Source of the DNA: Levilactobacillus paucivorans
Lineage (GTDB): Bacteria > Bacillota > Bacilli > Lactobacillales > Lactobacillaceae
DNA length: 64,000 bases
Reading direction: 5' to 3'
NCBI RefSeq assembly: GCF_001437125.1
Contig: NZ_JQCA01000020.1
Span: 1 to 64,000 of the forward strand
Shown: positions 9,675-17,738 of the stretch, in pieces
Layout: each line of letters starts with the position of its first letter
Position numbering within the stretch: position 1 is the first letter of the stretch
Translations under genes and position numbers: made by a program
The notes under the pieces: generated by a model
What the model was told of the DNA's origin: nothing
The model's input: the letters and a program-made list of their open reading frames with translations, nothing else
The model's database searches: none

Positions 9675-9971
9675 GTGAAGTCGAATAGTAATTATGAATA
9701 TCCATTGCAAACAGATTGGTCCACGACAGATATTGTGGCGGTTACGGCCCTCTACCAGCGTGTGGAAGACGCGTATGAACTGAGTCAAGGGGTTCCGGCA
9801 GCTGAGATTATCGCGGCTTATCGGGCATTTCAAACGGTGGTGCCGCAAAAGTTTGAAGAAAAGCAACTCGGCAGAGACTTTGAAAAGGTGTCCGGATACA
9901 GCATTTACCGGACCGTTAAGCAGGCCAGAGAACAGGGTGGCAAAATCAAGATGCAGGAGGCCCGGCGGTAA
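9675..9971 (+). CDS. UPF0223 family protein
   Basis: Small acidic-to-neutral cytoplasmic protein of 98 residues that resembles the UPF0223 family (YktA of Bacillus). The family is helical and of unknown function; recognisable segments are YEYPL near the start and the central AYRAFQTVVPQKFEEKQL. GTG start at 9675 with GGAGGG nine bases upstream. The gene overlaps the downstream inositol-phosphatase gene by one base (TAATG), so the two are coupled; the same pairing is common in Firmicutes. Confidence 0.85.
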   Translation: MKSNSNYEYPLQTDWSTTDIVAVTALYQRVEDAYELSQGVPAAEIIAAYRAFQTVVPQKFEEKQLGRDFEKVSGYSIYRTVKQAREQGGKIKMQEARR

Positions 9972-10762
9972 TGACACAGGATTGGCAACAATTGAACCGT
10001 GACGTGATGGCTGTGCTGCAAACGGCCCGGCAACGGGTGCTCGATCGCATGGCGTCACCTTTAACTGTGGCGGAGAAGACCAACCGCAAGGATCTCGTGA
10101 CCAATGTGGATCGCGAGAACGAACAGTTTTTGGTCAGTGAGATTCGGCGGCTTGACCCCGAGGCCCATATCTTAGGTGAAGAGGGTTTTGGCGATCGCTT
10201 GACCAGTCTGAAGGGGCGGGTGTGGATCGTCGATCCCATCGATGGCACTATGAATTTTGTGAAGCAGCATGATAATTTTGCCATGATGATTGGGATTTAC
10301 CAAGATGGCGTGGGTCAACTGGGCTTTATCTACGATGTCATGAAGAACGTCCTGTATCATGGTGGGAAAGCCGTAGACGGCGTTTGGGCCAATCAAGACC
10401 AGTTGACGGCGCCCATGGATTTGCCGTTGGCTGAGGGCCTTATGGGGGCCAGCTCGCCCATCGTGATTCACGACATTGCCCACATGCAGGCCATTGTTCA
10501 TGCCAGTTCGGGGATGCGGATCTACGGTAGTGCCGGGATCGAAATCATTAATTGCTTGTTAGGGAAGACGGTGGGGTATATTTCTTACCTGAAACCATGG
10601 GATATTGCAGCCGGTCAGATTCTCCTGAATTGTTTGGACGTTCGGGTCTCAACTATTGACGGGCGGCCGCTCGATATGCTATCATCTAACCTTGTACTAG
10701 TAGCGACGAAAAAAGCGCAACGTGATATTCTCCAAATTGAAGAAGATGACGTCTCACTGTGA
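9971..10762 (+). CDS. inositol monophosphatase family protein
   Basis: Mg-dependent phosphatase fold. The three diagnostic motifs are intact: GEEGFGD (first metal-binding glutamate pair), WIVDPIDGTMNF (DPIDGT) and KPWDIAAG (WDxAAG). The 263-residue length is typical. Substrate cannot be set from sequence: lactobacilli do not generally use inositol, so the physiological substrate may be another sugar phosphate or a nucleotide such as PAP. Its stop codon lies inside the terminator stem. Confidence 0.88.
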   Translation: MTQDWQQLNRDVMAVLQTARQRVLDRMASPLTVAEKTNRKDLVTNVDRENEQFLVSEIRRLDPEAHILGEEGFGDRLTSLKGRVWIVDPIDGTMNFVKQHDNFAMMIGIYQDGVGQLGFIYDVMKNVLYHGGKAVDGVWANQDQLTAPMDLPLAEGLMGASSPIVIHDIAHMQAIVHASSGMRIYGSAGIEIINCLLGKTVGYISYLKPWDIAAGQILLNCLDVRVSTIDGRPLDMLSSNLVLVATKKAQRDILQIEEDDVSL

Positions 10763-10780
10763 CACTGTCACAGTTTTTTT
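10756..10780 (+). terminator. terminator overlapping the stop codon
   Basis: Perfect inverted repeat ACTGTGACA-C-TGTCACAGT followed by seven T. The TGA stop of the phosphatase gene (10760-10762) is inside the left arm. Confidence 0.85.
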
Positions 10781-10899
10781 ATGCGGCCGGCCGGTTTGGA
10801 TGGACTTTGCCGACCATTGACGCTACAATAAAGCGTACTTACTGATGTAAGCATGCTATGATCCATCTAATTCACCAAGCACGAAAGGAAGAAATACAC

Positions 10900-12744
10900 T
10901 TGAAAATCAGAGATGATATCCGCAACATTGCCATCATTGCCCACGTTGACCACGGGAAGACGACCCTGGTTAACGAAATGCTGAAACAATCCGATACGTT
11001 GGATGAACACGCGTCAATCGAGGACCGTGCTCTTGATACCAATGCAATCGAAAAGGAACGGGGAATCACGATCCTGTCCAAGAACACTGCCGTTCGTTAT
11101 GGCGACAAGCAAATTAACATCTTGGATACCCCAGGACATGCCGATTTCGGTGGTGAAGTTGAACGGATCATGCGCATGGTTGACGGCGTTCTGTTGGTTG
11201 TCGATGCCTACGAAGGTACGATGCCACAAACGCGTTTCGTTTTGAAGAAGGCTTTGGACCAACACTTGACGCCAATCGTTGTTATCAACAAGGTTGACCG
11301 TCCAGGTGCCCGTCCTTCTGAAGTTGTGGACGAAGTTTTGGATCTCTTTATTGAATTAGGGGCCGATGAAGACCAACTGGACTTCCCAGTGGTTTACGCC
11401 TCAGCAATGAACGGGACTTCCAGCTACGATCCAGAACTGGACACGCAAGAACACACGATGAAGCCAATCTTTGACACCATCGTTAAGCACATTCCAGCAC
11501 CAATTGACAACACCGATGAACCTTTACAGTTCCAAGTTGCCATGCTGGATTACAACGACTTCGTTGGTCGTATCGGGATTGGCCGGATCTTCCGTGGGAA
11601 GATTAAGGTCGGCGATAGCGTTTCCGTTATGAAGTTGGACGGTTCTAAGCAAAACTTCCGGGTTACCAAGTTATTTGGTTTCTTCGGTCTGAAGCGTTTG
11701 GAAATCAACGAAGCCCAAGCGGGTGACTTGATTGCCGTTTCTGGGATGGATGAAATCAACGTTGGTGAAACGGTGGTTGATCCTAGCACCCCAGAGCCAC
11801 TTCCAATCTTACGGATTGACGAACCTACGCTGCAAATGACTTTCCGGACGAACGACTCCCCATTTGCCGGTCGTGAAGGTAAGTTTGTGACGTCTCGTCA
11901 AATCGAAGAACGTCTGAAGCGTGAACTGCATACCGACGTTTCTTTACGTGTTGATGACACCGACAATCCTGGTGCCTGGGTCGTTTCCGGTCGTGGTGAA
12001 CTTCACTTGTCCATCTTGATCGAAACGATGCGTCGCGAGGGTTACGAATTACAAGCATCTCGTCCAGAAGTTATCTACAGAACAGTCGACAACGTTCGTT
12101 GTGAACCGTTTGAATCTGTTCAAATTGATACCCCTGACGAATACACTGGTTCAATCATCGATACCCTTTCACAACGTAAGGGTGAAATGAAGAACATGGA
12201 AGCCGTTGGTAACGGTCAGACTCGTTTGACTTTCTTAGCCCCATCTCGTGGGTTAATCGGTTACTCAACTGAATTCCTGTCCTTGACTCGTGGATACGGG
12301 ATCATGAACCACACCTTCTCCAAGTACTTGCCAGTTATCAAGAACTGGAACCCAGGTCGTCACAACGGGACTTTGGTTTCTATCAACTCTGGTAAGGTGA
12401 CGACTTATGCCATCATGGCCGTTCAAGACCGTGGGATCATCTTTACCGATGCCGGTACTGAGGTCTACGAAGGCATGATTATTGGTCAAAACAGCCGTGA
12501 CAATGACATTTCTGTCAACATCACGCGTGGCCGTAACCAAACCAACGTCCGGGCTGCCGGTTCTGAAGATATCGCCAAGGTTAAGTCACCATTGAAGATG
12601 TCTCTGGAAGAATCACTGGAATTCATCAACGAAGATGAATACTGTGAAATCACCCCAGAACACGTTCGTTTACGTAAGCAAATCTTAAACACGAGCGAAC
12701 GTGAAAAAGCTGCCAAGAAGCGGAAGACTGCTTCACGGAAGTAA
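10900..12744 (+). CDS. typA: translational GTPase TypA (BipA)
   Basis: Ribosome-associated GTPase involved in 50S assembly and growth under stress such as low temperature. The 614-residue product has the EF-G-like GTPase domain ([27 protein letters not shown]), beta-barrel domain 2, domains III and V and the BipA-specific C-terminal domain ending in a basic tail ([11 protein letters not shown]). A TTG start at 10900 is preferred: GAAAGGAAG is eight bases upstream and the product begins [15 protein letters not shown], as in homologues. Codons are markedly optimised, as expected for a highly expressed gene. Confidence 0.95.
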   Translation: MKIRDDIRNIAIIAHVDHGKTTLVNEMLKQSDTLDEHASIEDRALDTNAIEKERGITILSKNTAVRYGDKQINILDTPGHADFGGEVERIMRMVDGVLLVVDAYEGTMPQTRFVLKKALDQHLTPIVVINKVDRPGARPSEVVDEVLDLFIELGADEDQLDFPVVYASAMNGTSSYDPELDTQEHTMKPIFDTIVKHIPAPIDNTDEPLQFQVAMLDYNDFVGRIGIGRIFRGKIKVGDSVSVMKLDGSKQNFRVTKLFGFFGLKRLEINEAQAGDLIAVSGMDEINVGETVVDPSTPEPLPILRIDEPTLQMTFRTNDSPFAGREGKFVTSRQIEERLKRELHTDVSLRVDDTDNPGAWVVSGRGELHLSILIETMRREGYELQASRPEVIYRTVDNVRCEPFESVQIDTPDEYTGSIIDTLSQRKGEMKNMEAVGNGQTRLTFLAPSRGLIGYSTEFLSLTRGYGIMNHTFSKYLPVIKNWNPGRHNGTLVSINSGKVTTYAIMAVQDRGIIFTDAGTEVYEGMIIGQNSRDNDISVNITRGRNQTNVRAAGSEDIAKVKSPLKMSLEESLEFINEDEYCEITPEHVRLRKQILNTSEREKAAKKRKTASRK

Positions 12745-12763
12745 TTTCTAAAACAAAATTTTA

Positions 12764-12810
12764 ATAACGGTAAGGATCGCGGGTTAACCGCGTTTCTTAC
12801 CGTTTTTTTA
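12764..12810 (+). terminator. terminator of typA
   Basis: Long hairpin (AACGGTAAG...CTTACCGTT, with an inner CGCGG/CCGCG stem) followed by seven T. Confidence 0.88.
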
Positions 12811-12832
12811 TCGAAAAAATTCGGGCGAGCTA

Positions 12833-12841
12833 TGCTATAAT
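12833..12841 (+). promoter_or_regulatory. extended -10 promoter of ftsW
   Basis: TGCTATAAT is a perfect extended -10 box 52 bases before the chosen ftsW start; the -35 region is weak. Confidence 0.6.
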
Positions 12842-12893
12842 GTAAACATTCGATTGCCGTTTTAAAACGGTGGACTTGGAGCGAACAAAAGGT

Positions 12894-14042
12894 ATGCGAA
12901 AGTTAAAATATTTAGATTATTTCATCGCCGTACCCTATCTGATCCTTAGTCTTTTTGGGATTGTGATGGTGTACTCAGCCAGTGCAGACATTGGCTCACA
13001 AAACGGGGGGAGTCCCGTTAGCTACTTGATCAAGCAGGCCATCTACGTGGTGATGGGCCTGGTGATTGTGGCATTCATGCTTTCATTGAATATTAATAAG
13101 CTCCGAAATCGCTCGGTCCTTCGGCTAGCTGGTTGGTTGGCATTCGGGGCATTGTTTCTTCTGATTGCAATGGGCCAGACTATTAATGGGGCGGCTGGTT
13201 GGTTCCACTTGGGGCCCATCAGTATCCAACCGGCGGAGTTTGTGAAGTTTTACGTGATTATTTGGTTGGCTAATGCCATCGATCATCGGCAGGATGAGCT
13301 ACAGGTAGAAAACTGGTGGGTGCCCATGTGGCGGCCAGTGCTGATTTGTTGCATCATTGTGATTTTAATCTTTGTACAACCTGATATGGGTGGGGCTGCG
13401 ATTAATGCGGCTATCATTTTAGTTATGTGTCTTGCAAGTGGGTTTAACTATCGACGGGCCATCGTGTATTTTTCCGGACTTTTTCTCTTCATTGTTGGGA
13501 TCGTATTCCCAATAGCCGTTAAGTTCACTGAGAGTGGCCACGTGCATAATTATAAGCTCCTACGACTTGTGGCATTCATCAACCCATTTGATCATGCCCA
13601 AACCGTTGGGCAACAACTGGTTAATTCCTACTACGCACTGAGTAATGGGGGAATCTTTGGTGTCGGTTGGGGGAACAGTATCCAGAAGACAGGGTATCTG
13701 CCCGAACCAAACACCGACTTTATCATGGCTATTGTTGCCGAGGAGTTGGGGTTAGTGACTGCACTTATCCTGATTGCCCTATTATTCACGATCATTATGC
13801 GGATAGTCTTAGTTGGTATTCGCAGCCACTCGGCTTATCAGAGTTTGGTTTGCTACGGTTCGGCAACTTATTTGACTATTCAGACGCTCTTCAATTTAGG
13901 CGGGGTGCTGGGTATGTTGCCAATTACCGGGGTGACCTTTCCCTTTATCAGTTATGGGGGATCAAGTACCTGGACATTGGCGTTAGTGATGGGTGTCGTT
14001 CTTAATATTAGTGCCCGCCAGAACCGAGAACGGCAAGCCTAA
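12894..14042 (+). CDS. ftsW: SEDS glycosyltransferase, cell division protein FtsW
   Basis: Peptidoglycan polymerase of the SEDS family that works with a class b PBP at the septum. The 382-residue product has about ten membrane segments. Typical motifs are present: YLPEPNTDFIMAIVAEELG in the extracellular loop and GVTFPFISYGGSS in the C-terminal part. Assignment to FtsW rather than RodA rests on the neighbourhood downstream of typA and is less certain. The ATG at 12894 is used; a GTG at 12870 is possible but has no ribosome binding site. Confidence 0.85.
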   Translation: MRKLKYLDYFIAVPYLILSLFGIVMVYSASADIGSQNGGSPVSYLIKQAIYVVMGLVIVAFMLSLNINKLRNRSVLRLAGWLAFGALFLLIAMGQTINGAAGWFHLGPISIQPAEFVKFYVIIWLANAIDHRQDELQVENWWVPMWRPVLICCIIVILIFVQPDMGGAAINAAIILVMCLASGFNYRRAIVYFSGLFLFIVGIVFPIAVKFTESGHVHNYKLLRLVAFINPFDHAQTVGQQLVNSYYALSNGGIFGVGWGNSIQKTGYLPEPNTDFIMAIVAEELGLVTALILIALLFTIIMRIVLVGIRSHSAYQSLVCYGSATYLTIQTLFNLGGVLGMLPITGVTFPFISYGGSSTWTLALVMGVVLNISARQNRERQA

Positions 14043-14063
14043 CTGCACAAAGGAGGATGAATC

Positions 14064-14348
14064 ATGGCATTTGAAATTCAGCCACGACAGAGTTTAATTG
14101 TTTATACGTATAGTTTAAAACAAACGCGTCAATTAAAGCGTTACGGCACCGTGATGTATGTCTCCAAAAAGATGCGCTACGTTGTGCTGTATGTCAACCA
14201 GGACCAAGTGGCAGCTTTAACCGATCAACTTAGTCACTTGCGTTTTGTCAAACGGGTGGTGGCCTCTCACCGACCAGAAATTAGTGAAACGTTTAATGGC
14301 GTTGCCGAAGAAGTGGCAACGTCTGAAGCAAAGGATGATGACCAATGA
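14064..14348 (+). CDS. YlbG family protein (UPF0298, DUF2129)
   Basis: A 94-residue cytoplasmic protein of the Firmicutes YlbG family, function unknown. The start MAFEIQPRQSLIVYTYSLKQ and central KKMRYVVLYVN are characteristic. GGAGGA is placed ten bases upstream of the ATG. The stop overlaps the rsmD start by four bases (ATGA). The ylbG-rsmD-coaD-ylbL order is the same as in Bacillus subtilis, which supports the assignment. Confidence 0.88.
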   Translation: MAFEIQPRQSLIVYTYSLKQTRQLKRYGTVMYVSKKMRYVVLYVNQDQVAALTDQLSHLRFVKRVVASHRPEISETFNGVAEEVATSEAKDDDQ

Positions 14349-14905
14349 GAATCGTAGCAGGTGAATTTGGTGGCCGACGATTGAAGGCCGTTCCCGGGAT
14401 GGCGACACGTCCCACCACAGATAAGGTCAAGGAAGCCTTGTTCAATATTATTGGACCGTACTTTGATGGTGGCCGGAGTTTGGATCTGTTTGCCGGCTCC
14501 GGTGGCTTGAGTATCGAAGGTGTCTCTCGCGGTATCGATGAGGCCGTGTTGATTGACCGCCAGTATGCGGCAATCCAAACCATTCGTGACAATGTTGAGG
14601 TAACTAAGGCTCCGGAAAAGTTTGATATTATCAAGCGGGATGCTAATCGGGCCCTGAAGGAATTGGCCACGCGGGGTGATCAATTTAATCTGGTTTACTT
14701 TGATCCGCCTTATGCCCAACAGAAGATTGTGGAACAGATGGGGACATTGCGGGAGTTGAATCTGTTGAAGCCCCATGCGCGGATCGTCTGTGAAACTGAT
14801 CAAAAAGCGAAATTGCCGGAGGATGTTCCTGGCTATGATTTTGTTGAACGTCGAGACTACGGCATTACCGAACTGACAATCTATGCCTTAGGAAGTGAAG
14901 CCTAA
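14345..14905 (+). CDS. rsmD: 16S rRNA (guanine966-N2)-methyltransferase
   Basis: SAM-dependent methyltransferase acting on G966 of 16S rRNA in the small subunit. The 186-residue sequence has the SAM-binding motif LDLFAGSGGLSIEG (46-59) and the catalytic DPPY (120-123) seen in N2-guanine and N6-adenine methylases. The conserved start MRIVAGEFGGRRL is present. It overlaps ylbG by four bases and coaD by one base. Confidence 0.95.
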   Translation: MRIVAGEFGGRRLKAVPGMATRPTTDKVKEALFNIIGPYFDGGRSLDLFAGSGGLSIEGVSRGIDEAVLIDRQYAAIQTIRDNVEVTKAPEKFDIIKRDANRALKELATRGDQFNLVYFDPPYAQQKIVEQMGTLRELNLLKPHARIVCETDQKAKLPEDVPGYDFVERRDYGITELTIYALGSEA

Positions 14906-15387
14906 TGACGACTGCTGTTTTTCCCGGGAGCTTTGATCCGTTGACCAATGGTCACTTGGATCTGATCACTCGGGCTAGCAAGATTTTTGACCACGTGATC
15001 GTTGCGGTCGGGCAAAACACCGCCAAGCGTGGGGTGTTTACACCGGCTGAACGGGTGGCCTTTATCACGACGAGTACGCAAGACTTAGATAATGTTAGCG
15101 TCCAAATCGAGAGTGGGCTAACCGTGGATTTCTTGCGGGGTAATCATGCCACGGTCTTGATTCGCGGTCTGCGAAACAGCACGGATTTTGAATTCGAACA
15201 GGGGATTGCGGGCATGAACCGTTCCCTGGCACCAGAGATTGAAACGGTCTTTTTGAATGCGGATCCGCAATACCAGTTTGTCTCGTCTAGTCTCTTAAAG
15301 GAGGTTGCCCAATTTGGCGGTGACCTGTCTGCCTTAGTGCCACCAGCCGTTGCGCAGGGGCTACGAGACCGATTGGAGCGTGACTGA
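14905..15387 (+). CDS. coaD: phosphopantetheine adenylyltransferase
   Basis: Fourth step of coenzyme A synthesis: transfers AMP from ATP to 4'-phosphopantetheine. The nucleotidyltransferase signature PGSFDPLTNGHLD (with the T/HxGH-type motif) is at residues 7-19, and the C-terminal VSSSLLKEVA is typical. Family-typical length of 160. The ATG shares a base with the rsmD stop, so translation is coupled. Confidence 0.96.
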   Translation: MTTAVFPGSFDPLTNGHLDLITRASKIFDHVIVAVGQNTAKRGVFTPAERVAFITTSTQDLDNVSVQIESGLTVDFLRGNHATVLIRGLRNSTDFEFEQGIAGMNRSLAPEIETVFLNADPQYQFVSSSLLKEVAQFGGDLSALVPPAVAQGLRDRLERD

Positions 15388-15389
15388 GC

Positions 15390-16439
15390 ATGTTCAGACT
15401 AACGCGTAAACAATGGCGTCAGGTAATTTTGACTGCAGCCATTGCGATTCTGGTGCTAGCGTTCTTCTTCCTGCCACTTCCGAAATATATTGAGGGACCC
15501 GGCGAAGCGGATGATCTCAAGACGTTCGTGAAGATGCCTGGCCATCCCGATAAGAATAAGGGAAAGTATATGATTACCGCCGTGGCGGTGGCCCAGGCGC
15601 GGCCAGTGTCTTATCTCTATGCTAAATTTAATCCGTATTACAGTATTGAAGACGTTGCCGACGTGACTGGGGGGCAAGACAATGCTACCTACGATCGTGT
15701 CCAGGATTTCTATATGCAAAGTGCGATTAATGAGTCGATTTATACGGCTTATCGGGCGGCGAAGAAACCCGTGACGCGCCAGTATTTGGGGATCTATGTT
15801 CTCAGCATCGCCAAGAATTCCCCATTTGCAGGGAAGATCAAGGTTGGGGATACGGTAACCAAGGTTAATGGCCGCCACTTTGATTCGATGACGGGCTATC
15901 AACATTATATTCAGAAACAAAAGGTGGGCCAGCGGGCGACGATTACCTATGAACGGAAGGGCAAGTCACATGAAGCGACCGCTAAGCTGATGGCATTGCC
16001 GACCAAAAAGGCCGGCATTGGCATCACTCTGACGGATAACGTTAAGGTGAAACCCAATCCCAAGGTGACGGTTGATCCCGGGAACATCGGTGGACCATCC
16101 GGTGGCCTTATGTTTAGTTTGCAGATCTATACCCAATTGATGGGGCAGAACTTGCGTCACGGCCAAAACATTGCGGGGACCGGAACTATCGATGCCGACG
16201 GCAATGTCGGTGAAATCGGTGGGATTGATAAGAAAATTGTGACGGCCAAGCGAGCCGGGGCAACAGTCTTCTTTGCACCGTACGTCAAGCCGTCTAAGCT
16301 GCTTTTGAAGTATGAGGAAAAGCACATGACGAACTATCAATTGGCGAAGGCAACTGCCAAGAAATACGCACCGAATATGAAAGTGGTGCCAGTTCAAACC
16401 TTTGATGACGCGCTGAAATATCTTAAAACGCATCAGTAG
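15390..16439 (+). CDS. membrane-anchored PDZ/Lon-like serine protease (YlbL/SepM type)
   Basis: An N-terminal transmembrane helix (about residues 11-30) is followed by an extracytoplasmic PDZ domain (about 130-200) and a Lon-type S16 protease domain. The catalytic serine is S237 in GGPSGG, and the catalytic lysine lies at about K282 in GGIDKKIVTAKRAG. The related streptococcal SepM processes a competence peptide, and Bacillus YlbL is a stress protease; the substrate here is unknown. Closes the ylbG-rsmD-coaD operon. Its position directly before the comE operon is suggestive but there is a terminator between them. Confidence 0.9.
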   Translation: MFRLTRKQWRQVILTAAIAILVLAFFFLPLPKYIEGPGEADDLKTFVKMPGHPDKNKGKYMITAVAVAQARPVSYLYAKFNPYYSIEDVADVTGGQDNATYDRVQDFYMQSAINESIYTAYRAAKKPVTRQYLGIYVLSIAKNSPFAGKIKVGDTVTKVNGRHFDSMTGYQHYIQKQKVGQRATITYERKGKSHEATAKLMALPTKKAGIGITLTDNVKVKPNPKVTVDPGNIGGPSGGLMFSLQIYTQLMGQNLRHGQNIAGTGTIDADGNVGEIGGIDKKIVTAKRAGATVFFAPYVKPSKLLLKYEEKHMTNYQLAKATAKKYAPNMKVVPVQTFDDALKYLKTHQ

Positions 16440-16447
16440 GATTTATG

Positions 16448-16482
16448 AAGTTTCACTCGACATGAGTGGAACTTTTTTTGTG
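16448..16482 (+). terminator. terminator after the PDZ protease gene
   Basis: Stem AAGTTTCACTC/GAGTGGAACTT followed by seven T. Confidence 0.8.
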
Positions 16483-16493
16483 ATAAAGAAATT

Positions 16494-16535
16494 CTCTGCC
16501 TCTTTTTACGGAATTAACCGGTAAAGGGGGCAGAG
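16494..16535 (+). promoter_or_regulatory. hairpin sequestering the comEA ribosome binding site
   Basis: CTCTGCC (16494-16500) and the pyrimidine run after it pair with the purine run AAAGGGGGCAGAG (16523-16535): about ten continuous base pairs including two G-U pairs, then a short upper stem closed by the loop AATTAA. The Shine-Dalgarno AAAGGGGG lies wholly in the stem and the ATG (16538) two bases outside. No T-run follows, so it is not a terminator. Confidence 0.65.
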
Positions 16536-16537
16536 AG

Positions 16538-17221
16538 ATGGAACAACTGATGATGTGGTGGCAGGAACTGAGTCTGCGGACCCGGATGGTAATGGCTGGG
16601 TGCTTGGCTGTGATGGTGCTGCTACTGGTCGGCTGGGGGTTATTACACCGGTCTCCGGTGGCGGCTTTACCCGCGAAGATTCCACCGGCAACGCAGGCCA
16701 TGAGTGCGTCTGGAAGTCATAAGGTGGCCACGGAAACGGGCAGTCAGGCGTCCAGTAGTCATGACACTCGGGTCTTTGTGGATGTCCAAGGGGCGGTTCG
16801 TAAGCCTGGACTATATCAGTTTGGGCCGGAGATGCGCGTGGCCGATGCCATTCAAACGGCCGGAGGGCTGGCGCCACGGGCCGATCGCCAACAGATTAAT
16901 CTGGCCACTCGTCTGACTGATCAGCAGAAACTCTATATTCCGTTGAAAGGGGAGAAGGTCCCACAAGTGGCGACTAGCGGGACATCTGCGGGTGGCACTT
17001 CGGACAGCCAAGGGAGCGGTGGTCCCACAACAGTTGTGAACCTCAATACGGCAACCGTGGCGGATTTACAACGGTTAACGGGCATTGGTGAAAAGAAGGC
17101 CCAGAAGATTGTGGCCTATCGCGAGGAGCATGGGTCCTTTAAATCGGTAAAGGATCTGGCCCAAGTTCCCGGGTTTGGTGACAAGACGGTCGCCAACCTG
17201 CAGGACCAATTGACGACGTGA
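16538..17221 (+). CDS. comEA: competence protein ComEA, DNA receptor
   Basis: Membrane-anchored double-stranded DNA-binding protein for natural transformation. The 227-residue product has an N-terminal membrane anchor (about 15-37), a Ser/Gly-rich linker, a SLBB-type domain (VFVDVQGAVRKPGLYQF...ADAIQTAGG, about 75-140), a second Gly/Ser linker and a C-terminal helix-hairpin-helix pair (VNLNTATVADLQRLTGIGEK and VPGFGDKTV) that binds DNA. First gene of comEABC. Its ribosome binding site is buried in a strong predicted hairpin. Confidence 0.94.
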   Translation: MEQLMMWWQELSLRTRMVMAGCLAVMVLLLVGWGLLHRSPVAALPAKIPPATQAMSASGSHKVATETGSQASSSHDTRVFVDVQGAVRKPGLYQFGPEMRVADAIQTAGGLAPRADRQQINLATRLTDQQKLYIPLKGEKVPQVATSGTSAGGTSDSQGSGGPTTVVNLNTATVADLQRLTGIGEKKAQKIVAYREEHGSFKSVKDLAQVPGFGDKTVANLQDQLTT

Positions 17222-17259
17222 TATACTGAATCAGACAAAATGAGAAAGAGGGATTTCTG

Positions 17260-17736
17260 ATGGCAAATGAACGAATTTCTTGGGACGATTATTTCATGTT
17301 GCAGGCTTTGGTGATTTCGACTCGCAGTACCTGTAATCGGTTGTCGGTAGGGGCAACCATTGTGCGAGATAAGCGGCTGATCGCGGCCGGATATAACGGT
17401 TCAGTTTCTGGCGACAGCCACTGTCTCGACGTGGGATGTAAGCTGGCAGACGGCCACTGTGTGCGAACCATTCATGCCGAAATGAACGCCATCTTGCAGT
17501 GTGCTAAATTCGGTGAGGCCACCGATGGGGCGGAGATTTATGTGACGGATTTTCCTTGCCTCCAGTGTACGAAGATGTTGCTTCAGGCCGGAATTAAAAA
17601 AATTACGTATATGCGAAATTACCATAATAGTGACTATGCGCGAGAGCTCATCGCGATGAAACATGTCGATTTAAACCAAGTGACGGTTGATCCAGCCTTG
17701 TTGAGTCAGTTGGTTGATCAACACCCCACAGAATAG
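17260..17736 (+). CDS. comEB: dCMP deaminase family protein ComEB
   Basis: Zinc-dependent cytidine/deoxycytidylate deaminase. The zinc and catalytic motif HAEMNAI and the paired PCLQC cysteines are intact; additional N-terminal cysteine/histidine residues (HCLDVGCK) match the dCMP deaminase subgroup. Length 158. In Bacillus comEB is within the comE operon although it is not needed for transformation; it probably feeds dUMP for thymidylate synthesis. Confidence 0.93.
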   Translation: MANERISWDDYFMLQALVISTRSTCNRLSVGATIVRDKRLIAAGYNGSVSGDSHCLDVGCKLADGHCVRTIHAEMNAILQCAKFGEATDGAEIYVTDFPCLQCTKMLLQAGIKKITYMRNYHNSDYARELIAMKHVDLNQVTVDPALLSQLVDQHPTE

Positions 17737-17738
17737 CG

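Noticed and set aside
9444-10058. A 204-codon open frame on the minus strand over the LDH-like and UPF0223 genes
   Set aside because: Long but antisense to two recognised genes; composition (Arg, Leu, His rich) is typical of a shadow frame and there is no ribosome binding site.
14267-14803. A 178-codon minus-strand frame opposite rsmD
   Set aside because: Shadow of rsmD, which has clear SAM and DPPY motifs.
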